This document shows, in pieces, positions 1 to 5,207 of a stretch of 5,313 bases of DNA (the first letter of the stretch is position 1; the number at the start of each line of letters is the position of its first letter). The translations under genes were made by a program, and so were the position numbers. Location of the stretch: assembly GCA_027014065.1 (NCBI GenBank), contig JALWEL010000031.1, positions 1-5,313 on the forward strand, written 5' to 3'. Below the pieces are notes generated by a model. The model saw only the letters and a program-made list of their open reading frames with translations, was not told the DNA's origin and searched no databases. The stretch comes from DHVE2 group archaeon. GTDB lineage: Archaea; Thermoplasmatota; Thermoplasmata; Thermoplasmatales; Aciduliprofundaceae.

Positions 1-1
1 A

Positions 2-337
2 GAGTCCAGATTGAGATTGCCCGACGACCCCGCGTACAGCGTTGATATTCGAATAGGGGAGATAGAGAGCGTTATGAAGCATCCAAACGCGGATAAGCTG
101 AGAATATGCAATGTAAATGTTGGCCGAGTAATAACGGTAGTTACAAATATCGAAAGCGTAAAAGAAGGGGAAAAATTAGCGGTTGCGCTCCTTCCACCGG
201 CGGAGTTCTTCGGGGTAGTGAGCGAGGGGATGTTTGTCTCTCACAACATCAAAGAGGGAAAGCCCGGGGAATTGCCCGAGCTGAGTGAAGAGGAGATAAA
301 CAACATAAGGAAGGAAGTTCTCGGGTACTTACGCTGA
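2..337 (+). CDS. tRNA-binding domain (EMAP/CsaA/MetRS-beta type) protein, probably 5'-partial
   Basis: This is a small OB-fold protein of the tRNA_bind family, the fold shared by CsaA, the MetRS C-terminal appendix, Arc1p and EMAP-II, which binds the tRNA elbow. Counting from a TTG at 11, the family hallmarks are VDIRIGEI (11-18), HPNADKL (24-30), VVTN (43-46) and the LLPPA...GVVSEGM strand-turn (60-74). A charged helical tail ends at residue 108. The frame is open to the left edge (from base 2) with no stop and no visible ATG, so either the TTG is the start or, more likely, a true start or further domain lies outside the window. The length from the TTG fits a stand-alone CsaA-like protein of about 110 aa. 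It could equally be the C-terminal domain of something larger. The exact tRNA or partner enzyme cannot be told. The stop codon lies inside the 3' end of the opposing kinase gene (9-bp overlap). Confidence 0.85.
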   Translation, partial: ESRLRLPDDPAYSVDIRIGEIESVMKHPNADKLRICNVNVGRVITVVTNIESVKEGEKLAVALLPPAEFFGVVSEGMFVSHNIKEGKPGELPELSEEEINNIRKEVLGYLR

Positions 338-1276
338 GGAAATCTCCCGGAATATGTTGGTCATCAGCTCCACGAAGTACCACGCCACAAGGAGCTGAGA
401 TATGTCCGTGGCATTCACATACTCTTTTTTCTCGATTATGTAGTTTTCCTCGAATCCTGTGTATTCCATTATCTTCCTCTCCAATTCCTCTATTGCCTCC
501 CTCGGGAGAAGGCCGTCGAAAGCTATTCGTGACACCCTCTTCATGTAGTAGAAATCATCGCGATACTGAAGTGCCATTGGCTTTTCAGAGCTGTTGATGA
601 GCGAAGAGAGGGAAAAGTTCATTTTTATTCCGCTAAGCTGGAAATCTAGAGTTTTCATTATGCTTTCAACGCGATACATATCCTCGCCTAAATTTGAGAG
701 GTCTATTTTTATCACTATGTCCGCGTATATCTTCTGGAAATCGATGTACCTTTTGTAGAAGGGTTCTCTTCTCCTTATTTCTTTCCACACATCTTCCTCG
801 CGATAACCTCTTTCTTTCACGTCTCTGTTTATTTTCCATTTCCATTTTACCTCCCTCGTTGGGTCCACGAATATTTTTAAATCCATGAATCTCCTGAGCT
901 CGTCGTAAAGGGCGTGCAGGCCTTCCACAATTACAATCTTCTTCGGTTCGAAAACTTCCGGAGGGTCGAATTTTCCTGTTTTGTGGTTGTATATGGGCTT
1001 TATCACCGGCTTACCTTTCCTTATCTCCCTGAGATGCTCTCCCGCTAATTTCAGATTGTTTATCTTCGGGTCAAGGGGAAGATGCCCCGTCTTTTTCCTT
1101 GTTTCTCTATCTTCTGTGTGATAATCGTCCAATGAGAAATAAGAAACGAGGTCTTCGCCCAAGAGATTGCTTATGCTCTTCGTGAATGTACTTTTACCGC
1201 TTCCAGAATCGCCGGCGACTCCGATGATTAGTGAACCTTCATATTCGCTCAATCTCTTCCTGAACTCTCCCTGCAT
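329..1276 (-). CDS. phosphoribulokinase/uridine kinase family protein (315 aa)
   Basis: A P-loop kinase that resembles phosphoribulokinase (ATP + ribulose 5-phosphate to ribulose 1,5-bisphosphate) more than uridine kinase. Numbered from the ATG at 1276: Walker A GDSGSGKST (22-30), DDYHTEDR (50-57), HLPLDP (65-70), KPIYNHKTGKFDPPE (93-107), VEGLHALYD (117-125) and KINRDVKERG (148-157). The YNHxTGxxDPPE, EGLHxLYDE and RDxxERG motifs are those I recall from cyanobacterial and archaeal PRK. Residues from about 203 form a C-terminal region as in longer PRKs. The frame is open to an ATG at 1345, but the 23 extra residues are hydrophobic, contain the only cysteine, and would run through the promoter; the TATA element predicts transcription starting near 1300, favouring 1276. 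No SD precedes that ATG. The protein has no cysteine, so plant-type thioredoxin control is excluded. No RuBisCO gene is in the window; the substrate is inferred from motifs and uridine kinase activity is not excluded. Confidence 0.85.
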   Translation of the reverse strand: MQGEFRKRLSEYEGSLIIGVAGDSGSGKSTFTKSISNLLGEDLVSYFSLDDYHTEDRETRKKTGHLPLDPKINNLKLAGEHLREIRKGKPVIKPIYNHKTGKFDPPEVFEPKKIVIVEGLHALYDELRRFMDLKIFVDPTREVKWKWKINRDVKERGYREEDVWKEIRRREPFYKRYIDFQKIYADIVIKIDLSNLGEDMYRVESIMKTLDFQLSGIKMNFSLSSLINSSEKPMALQYRDDFYYMKRVSRIAFDGLLPREAIEELERKIMEYTGFEENYIIEKKEYVNATDISQLLVAWYFVELMTNIFREISSA

Positions 1277-1318
1277 GTTTGAAATGATTGACTGCGGGAA
1301 TAAAAAGGTATCGGAGGT

Positions 1319-1334
1319 GCAAAAAATATAAATG
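1319..1334. promoter_or_regulatory. Candidate bidirectional archaeal TATA element between the kinase and rpl20A
   Basis: The 89-bp gap between the two divergent genes contains an A/T block, plus-strand GCAAAAAATATAAATG. On the minus strand it reads TTTATATTTTTT, a good archaeal TATA box. On the plus strand GCAAAAAATATAAA resembles a BRE followed by TATA. Allowing about 25 bp from the box centre (about 1328) to the start site, transcripts would begin near 1302 leftward and 1353 rightward. That leaves a leader of about 25 nt before the kinase ATG (1276) and about 13 nt before the rpl20A ATG (1366), just enough to contain its SD. A second A/T block, AATAAAAAGG near 1299-1308, is an alternative box for the rightward operon. 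Start sites are inferred from spacing only. Confidence 0.5.
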
Positions 1335-1354
1335 ATGCTCGCCATTAACCCGAA

Positions 1355-1361
1355 AGGTGAT
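1355..1361 (+). promoter_or_regulatory. Shine-Dalgarno site of rpl20A, decides its start
   Basis: AGGTGAT matches the anti-SD at the 16S rRNA 3' end (AUCACCU) and lies 4 nt before the ATG at 1366. It overlaps the in-frame GTG (1357) and ATG (1360), which would otherwise give a 3-residue longer protein. The start at 1366 (MKAFRVEG) is therefore preferred, and also matches the usual N-terminus of archaeal LX. Confidence 0.75.
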
Positions 1362-1365
1362 GAGC

Positions 1366-1602
1366 ATGAAAGCGTTCAGAGTTGAAGGGCTTTACTCTCC
1401 AAAGGGAAAGAACTGGTACAAGTTTACGAAGGATTTGGTTGCCGAGTCTGAGAAAGATGCGGAAGAGCGAGCTTACTCCCTCATGGGAAGCAAGTACGGT
1501 ATAAAGAGAAGATTGATAAAAATTGAGAAAATAGGGGAAATCAATCCCGAGGAATCCAACGATCCCACCGTTAAATTCGTCATGAGGGATAGCAATGAGT
1601 GA
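1366..1602 (+). CDS. rpl20A: 50S ribosomal protein L20A / LX (eL20 family)
   Basis: Archaeal large-subunit ribosomal protein LX, counterpart of half of eukaryotic eL20 (L18a), found in archaea and eukaryotes but not bacteria. The 78-aa product shows the family pattern: MKAFRVEG first strand, GKNWYKFTKDL (14-24), DAEERAYSLMGSKYGIKRR (31-49) and the final IKIEKI strand (51-56). It then has a polar tail of about 20 residues, slightly longer than the compact family core. It is the first gene of the + operon and is preceded by a TATA-like element and a strong SD. Its last 8 bases overlap the prefoldin gene start, which suggests translational coupling. The rpl20A-pfdA-ftsY order is a recurring archaeal arrangement, which supports the identity of all three. 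Confidence 0.93.
   Translation: MKAFRVEGLYSPKGKNWYKFTKDLVAESEKDAEERAYSLMGSKYGIKRRLIKIEKIGEINPEESNDPTVKFVMRDSNE
1584..1590 (+). promoter_or_regulatory. Shine-Dalgarno site of pfdA inside rpl20A
   Basis: GAGGGAT lies 4 nt before the prefoldin ATG at 1595 and is embedded in the rpl20A coding sequence. It supports that start and the 8-bp overlap between the two genes. Confidence 0.6.
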
Positions 1603-2041
1603 AAACGATAAGGAGAGGAACATAGAAAAGGGTATTGCAACCTTAGAGGCTCTAAAAGTGAATATCGATAATATTCAGAAGCAACTGGCCACGGTGGAAC
1701 TTTCAATTCAGGAGCATAATCGGGCGTTAGAAACCATGGAGCATTACAAGGATATGGATAACGACGATATTCTCGTTCCCGTGGGTGCCGGGGTGTTCAT
1801 AGGGGCCAAGATAAGCGGCAAGAAGGCTTTGATATCAATAGGCAATGATTTATTCACCGAGCTTCCAATCGAGAAGATAATCGAGAAGCTCAAAAATAGG
1901 AAAAAAGAGCTGGAAGACCTGCAGAAGAAGCTCACCGAAGACCTGTACAAATTGCAGGAGAATTACACGCTCCTCAGCGCGCAGGTTGAAGAAGATTATA
2001 GAAAGTACTTAGAGGGGAGGAGAAATGTTCAAGCTCCTTAA
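1595..2041 (+). CDS. pfdA: Prefoldin alpha subunit (GimC alpha)
   Basis: Cytosolic chaperone subunit. Archaeal prefoldin is an alpha2-beta4 hexamer whose coiled-coil tentacles hold unfolded proteins and pass them to the thermosome. The 148-aa product has the alpha-class layout. It begins with an N-terminal coiled coil (about 8-52, heptad-like, rich in E, K, L and I). The central beta-hairpin region (about 57-90) contains ILVPVGAGVFIGAKI and the ALISIGNDLFTEL segment, and is longer than in the beta class. A second coiled coil (about 92-140) rich in K, E and L follows. Length is typical for archaeal alpha subunits. The gene overlaps rpl20A by 8 bp and ftsY by 17 bp, so its expression is probably coupled to both. 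The beta subunit gene is not in the window. Confidence 0.93.
   Translation: MSENDKERNIEKGIATLEALKVNIDNIQKQLATVELSIQEHNRALETMEHYKDMDNDDILVPVGAGVFIGAKISGKKALISIGNDLFTELPIEKIIEKLKNRKKELEDLQKKLTEDLYKLQENYTLLSAQVEEDYRKYLEGRRNVQAP
2015..2020 (+). promoter_or_regulatory. Shine-Dalgarno site of ftsY inside pfdA
   Basis: GGGAGG is followed by AGAA and then the ftsY ATG at 2025. The site sits within the last ten codons of pfdA and supports the overlapping start, so ribosomes load on ftsY before pfdA translation ends. Confidence 0.65.
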
Positions 2042-2951
2042 GGAAAAGCTGAAGGGCATAAGGAAGAAGGCAAACGAAGAACTTGGCGAGGAGTTCACCT
2101 CAGGAATGGGCAAGAAGATAAAAGAGGAAAAATTGGAAGATTTCCTCTGGGAGCTCGAAATCGCGCTGATGGAAGCGGATGTGGCAGTTGATGTGATAGA
2201 AAAGCTCAAGGCGGACATAAAGAAGGAGTTAGTTGGGAAGAAGGTGAAATTGGGCGCGGACATGGGAAAAATCGTTGAGAACACTTTGAAAAAATCCCTG
2301 AAGAAAATTTTGGACAAGGGCTTCGATTTTGACGAATTTGCGAAGAATTGCGAGAGACCCTGCGTGATAATGTTCTTAGGCGTTAACGGAACGGGAAAAA
2401 CCACGGTTATTGCCAAGTTAGCAAAGTACCTCATGGACAAGGGATATTCCGTCGTTCTCGCCGCGAGCGACACCTTCAGGGCCGGGGCAATAGAACAAAT
2501 TTCAATACACGGCGAGAATTTGGGAGTGAAGGTGATAAAGCATCAGGCCGGCGGAGACCCGGCGGCGGTTGCTTACGATGCAATAGAGCATGCGAAGGCG
2601 AAGCACAGGGATTTCGTTTTAGTAGATACTGCAGGAAGAATGCAAACCAACCGCAACCTCATGGACGAGATGAAAAAGATAAAAAGGGTTGCGAAGCCAC
2701 ATCTCACGATATTCGTGGGCGATTCCCTCGCTGGGAACGATGCAATAGAGCAGGCCAGAGCCTTCGACTCCGAGGTGGGTGTGGACGCTGTAATCCTAAC
2801 GAAGATAGACGCGGACGCGAAGGGAGGCGCGGCAATAAGCATAGCCTACGAAATAAACAAGCCCATCATATTTTTGGGCACGGGGCAGAATTACGAGGAC
2901 CTGATGAAATTCGACGTGGACTGGTTCATAAACCGCATATTCGGTGAATGA
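2025..2951 (+). CDS. ftsY: Signal recognition particle receptor FtsY (SRP GTPase)
   Basis: Receptor for SRP. It pairs with Srp54 in a GTP-dependent heterodimer at the membrane and delivers ribosome-nascent chain complexes to SecYE. The 308-aa product starts with a short basic amphipathic segment (about 2-17) in place of the long acidic A domain of many bacterial FtsY proteins, which likely gives membrane contact. A helical N domain follows (about 25-105), then the G domain. GTPase motifs are GVNGTGKTT (119-127, P-loop), DTFRAGAIEQ (149-158, insertion box and G2), DTAGRM (201-206, G3), TKIDADAKGG (259-268, G4) and GTGQ (285-288, G5). GDSLAGNDAIEQA (232-244) and the P-loop variant point to FtsY rather than Srp54, and there is no methionine-rich M domain. 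All motifs are intact. It overlaps pfdA by 17 bp and is followed at once by the PLP enzyme gene. Confidence 0.97.
   Translation: MFKLLKEKLKGIRKKANEELGEEFTSGMGKKIKEEKLEDFLWELEIALMEADVAVDVIEKLKADIKKELVGKKVKLGADMGKIVENTLKKSLKKILDKGFDFDEFAKNCERPCVIMFLGVNGTGKTTVIAKLAKYLMDKGYSVVLAASDTFRAGAIEQISIHGENLGVKVIKHQAGGDPAAVAYDAIEHAKAKHRDFVLVDTAGRMQTNRNLMDEMKKIKRVAKPHLTIFVGDSLAGNDAIEQARAFDSEVGVDAVILTKIDADAKGGAAISIAYEINKPIIFLGTGQNYEDLMKFDVDWFINRIFGE
2943..2947 (+). promoter_or_regulatory. Shine-Dalgarno site of the PLP enzyme gene inside ftsY
   Basis: GGTGA in the last two sense codons of ftsY directly abuts an ATG at 2948 (no spacing) and lies 6 nt before a second in-frame ATG at 2954. The spacing favours initiation at 2954. 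If 2948 is used, the genes share an ATGA overlap instead. Confidence 0.5.
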
Positions 2952-2953
2952 AT

Positions 2954-3835
2954 ATGTCTTTAATCAAGATGGTTGGCAACACTCCCATGGTATGCGTTGA
3001 GGGCGTTTATCTCAAATTGGAGTATTACAATCCCACGGGAAGTCACAAGGACCGCACGGCCCTGTACATGGTGAGGGACGCTGAGAGAAAGGGCCTTAAG
3101 AAAGGGCAGGTTGTTGTGGAATACACATCGGGCAACACTGGCATATCGGTTGCGTGGGTTTCCAAAATTTTAGGTTACAAGGCGATTGTTCTCGTGCCGG
3201 AGGGAACAAGCGAGGAGAAGGTGAATTTGATAAGGGCATTCGGCGCCGAGATAATTTACGTAACTCCTGAGGAAGACGGCCATGATTTAGCGGAAAGAAT
3301 CGCGAAGGAAAGGGGAGGTGTGTATCTGCATCAGACCCAAAACATGGCGAATTTCAAAGCGCATTACGAGACCACCGGCCCAGAAATTATGAAGCAGGTG
3401 AAAATTGCGGATTGCTTTGTGATGGGCGCTGGCACGGGGGGAACCGTTTATGGTGTGGGGAAGTATCTGAAGGAGAAAAAGGACATGCGGGTAATCGCCC
3501 TCCTACCGAGAGGCTCTTATGCTCAAGAGATGCTCACGGGAAAAAAGGAAGAGGATAGGGAGATTTTGGAAGGATTCTCCTACCACTCTTTCAGCGAGCT
3601 GCTCCATAAGGCGATGGAAGAAGGGGTAATAGATGAAATAAGGTACGTATCCTCGGAGGAATCCGTAGAGGGGATGAAAAAGCTTCTATCGCGGGGGATT
3701 TATGGAGGCCCCACTTCCGGAGCAAATTTCTATCATGCGTTGAAGTTGAAAGAAAATGGATGCAGACCCGTAACAATTGTTGCAGATTCCGTAATAAGAT
3801 ATCCAAAAATTTTGAAAGAAGTGGCAAAAAATTGA
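2954..3835 (+). CDS. PLP-dependent cysteine synthase / CBS family enzyme (fold type II)
   Basis: Pyridoxal-phosphate enzyme of the O-acetylserine sulfhydrylase / cystathionine beta-synthase family, for which beta-replacement on an activated serine is the usual chemistry. The 293-aa product shows MVGNTPMV at the N-terminus, the Schiff-base lysine in NPTGSHKDR (K32), TSGNTG (58-63), the family stretch from QTQN to TTGPEI (127-145), the phosphate loop GAGTGGT (158-164) and PTSGAN (253-258). The region that is PHKIQGIGAGF in classical cysteine synthases is replaced here by GFSYHSF (207-213), and the usual VEP strand end reads IALLP (181-185). The C-terminus has DSVIRY (278-283) where SGERY is common. 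The substrate may therefore differ from O-acetylserine, so no gene symbol is given. An alternative ATG at 2948 adds two residues. As the last gene of the operon, 2 nt after ftsY, it is probably co-transcribed. Its stop is one base from that of atpB. Confidence 0.85.
   Translation: MSLIKMVGNTPMVCVEGVYLKLEYYNPTGSHKDRTALYMVRDAERKGLKKGQVVVEYTSGNTGISVAWVSKILGYKAIVLVPEGTSEEKVNLIRAFGAEIIYVTPEEDGHDLAERIAKERGGVYLHQTQNMANFKAHYETTGPEIMKQVKIADCFVMGAGTGGTVYGVGKYLKEKKDMRVIALLPRGSYAQEMLTGKKEEDREILEGFSYHSFSELLHKAMEEGVIDEIRYVSSEESVEGMKKLLSRGIYGGPTSGANFYHALKLKENGCRPVTIVADSVIRYPKILKEVAKN
3804..3831 (-). terminator. Possible U-rich terminator of the ATP synthase operon
   Basis: Just past the atpB stop, the minus strand carries T6 (3831-3826) and a second T5 run (3809-3805), both inside the 3' end of the convergent PLP gene. 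Archaeal RNA polymerase terminates at such T-tracts without a hairpin, so this could end the leftward transcript. The same bases encode lysine-rich codons of the PLP enzyme, so the tracts may be incidental. Confidence 0.3.
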
Positions 3836-3836
3836 G

Positions 3837-5207
3837 TTATTGAGGGAGATACTTCTCGATGTACTTCTTATCGATTTTCTTCAGGTACGACCTCGGAAGC
3901 ATGGCTAAGAGTTCCCATGCGATTCCAAGGGTGTCTTCGATGCTGCGGTCTTCGTCGTGGCCCTGCGTGATGAACCTGTCTTCGAAGGCATCGGCGAATC
4001 TGAGAAGTATGCGATCTTCCTCCGTGAGAGCTTCTTCACCAACAACTGCTACCAAATCTCGAAGTCTGAGACCTTCCGCATACGCTGAGTACAACTGATT
4101 TGCCACACCCGAGTGATCCTCTCTGGTTCTTCCCTCGCCTATTCCCTCTTTCATCAAACGGGATAGGGAGAGAAGGGGATTGATAGGAGGATATATTCCT
4201 CGGTGATGGAGCTGCCTGCTCAACACAATTTGCCCTTCCGTGATGTATCCCGTGAGATCGGGAATGGGATGGGTCATATCGTCGTCTGGCATGGTGAGAA
4301 TTGGAATCTGGGTTATGCTTCCCTTTTTATCCAGTATTCTTCCGGCCCTCTCGTAAATCGTTGCAAGATCCGTATACATATAACCAGGGTATCCTCTCCT
4401 GCCGGGCACTTCTTCCCTCGCAGCCGAAATCTCTCTCAGAGCCTCGCAGTAGTTGGTCATATCGGTCAAAATCACAAGAACGTGCATGTCCTTCTCGAAT
4501 GCAAGGTATTCGGCCACGGTCAATCCCATTCTTGGGATCACAATTCTCTCGATCGCAGGGTCATTCGCCAAGTTCAGGAAGAGAACAGTTCTCTCCAACG
4601 CGCCGGTTCTTTCGAATTCGTTTTTGAAGAAGTTTGCCTCTTCGGCGGTTATACCCATGGCCACGAAAACCACGGCGAATTTCTCGCCCGCACCTCGAAT
4701 CTTGGCCTGCCTAGCGATTTGCGCCGCGATTTCGTTGTGGGGCATACCTGCGCCGCTGAATATGGGGAGCTTTTGGCCTCGAACCAATGTGTTCATCCCG
4801 TCGATTGTAGAGATACCGGTCTGTATGAACTCCCTCGGGTATTCCCTAGCAGCTGGATTTATAGGGTATCCGTTTATATCCCTCATATCTTCGGGCACGA
4901 TTTCCGGGCCGCCGTCTATCGGCTTTCCAGTTCCATCGAAAACGCGGCCTAACATTTCCAACGAGACGCCAATTTTTAGCGTATCCCCCAAGAATTTCAC
5001 GCTGGTGTTTTTCACGTCCAGCCCGCTGGTGCCCTCGAAGACCTGTACCACGGCCATGGTCTCTCTCGCTTCCAAAACTTGCCCCAATCTCTCTTTTCCA
5101 TCGGGGCCGCGAATCTTAACCACTTCTCCGTAAGCCACATCCTTGGTGTTCTCCACGATGAGTAGAGGACCTTTAATTCCCCTAATCGTTTTGTACTCCA
5201 CTTCCAT
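3837..5207 (-). CDS. atpB: A-type (archaeal/V-type) ATP synthase subunit B
   Basis: Non-catalytic nucleotide-site subunit of the A1 head, which alternates with catalytic subunit A in an A3B3 hexamer coupling ion flow to ATP synthesis. The 456-aa product has the expected length. It has an N-terminal beta-barrel (about 5-75), a central RecA-like domain (about 120-355) and a helical C-terminal domain. Where catalytic subunits have a Walker A loop, this one has FSGAGMPHNEIAAQIARQA (150-168), the degenerate form typical of B. Other family blocks are GRVFDGTGKPIDGGP (87-101), EVPGRRGYPGYMYTDL (266-281) and TMPDDDMTHPIPDLTGYITEG (305-325). The start at 5207 follows a near-perfect SD, GGAGGTGA (5220-5213 on the minus strand), 5 nt upstream. 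The atpA stop directly abuts its ATG. The subunit D gene, often next in such operons, does not follow: the convergent PLP gene starts one base past the stop. Confidence 0.97.
   Translation of the reverse strand: MEVEYKTIRGIKGPLLIVENTKDVAYGEVVKIRGPDGKERLGQVLEARETMAVVQVFEGTSGLDVKNTSVKFLGDTLKIGVSLEMLGRVFDGTGKPIDGGPEIVPEDMRDINGYPINPAAREYPREFIQTGISTIDGMNTLVRGQKLPIFSGAGMPHNEIAAQIARQAKIRGAGEKFAVVFVAMGITAEEANFFKNEFERTGALERTVLFLNLANDPAIERIVIPRMGLTVAEYLAFEKDMHVLVILTDMTNYCEALREISAAREEVPGRRGYPGYMYTDLATIYERAGRILDKKGSITQIPILTMPDDDMTHPIPDLTGYITEGQIVLSRQLHHRGIYPPINPLLSLSRLMKEGIGEGRTREDHSGVANQLYSAYAEGLRLRDLVAVVGEEALTEEDRILLRFADAFEDRFITQGHDEDRSIEDTLGIAWELLAMLPRSYLKKIDKKYIEKYLPQ

Noticed and set aside
151..157. 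CGAAAGC and similar short words recurring in the window (e.g. 151, 1353)
   Set aside because: Short, irregularly spaced and inside coding sequence; not a repeat family or CRISPR array.
1357..1451. Perfect C box (GTGATGA, 1357-1363) with a CTGA at 1448-1451, as in a C/D box guide RNA
   Set aside because: The spacing of about 95 nt is too long for an archaeal C/D RNA, no D'/C' pair or terminal stem is clear, and the C box is better explained as the rpl20A SD plus start region.
1345..1706. Minus-strand frames of 92 and 77 codons opposite rpl20A and pfdA
   Set aside because: They are antisense to recognised conserved genes with good SD sites, and their translations look like nothing known.
2009..2473. 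154-codon minus-strand frame opposite pfdA and ftsY
   Set aside because: Low-complexity S/F/P-rich translation typical of the reverse of lysine- and glutamate-rich coding sequence; the + strand genes are certain.
4203..5133. Long open frames of 249 and 226 codons on the + strand opposite atpB
   Set aside because: They lie fully antisense to a clear, full-length ATP synthase B gene, show no recognisable domain or good start signal, and are explained by the codon bias of the real gene.
3837..5207. Loss of the Walker A motif in the ATP synthase B subunit as a possible inactivating change
   Set aside because: The degenerate loop is normal for non-catalytic B subunits; the gene is intact and of full length.
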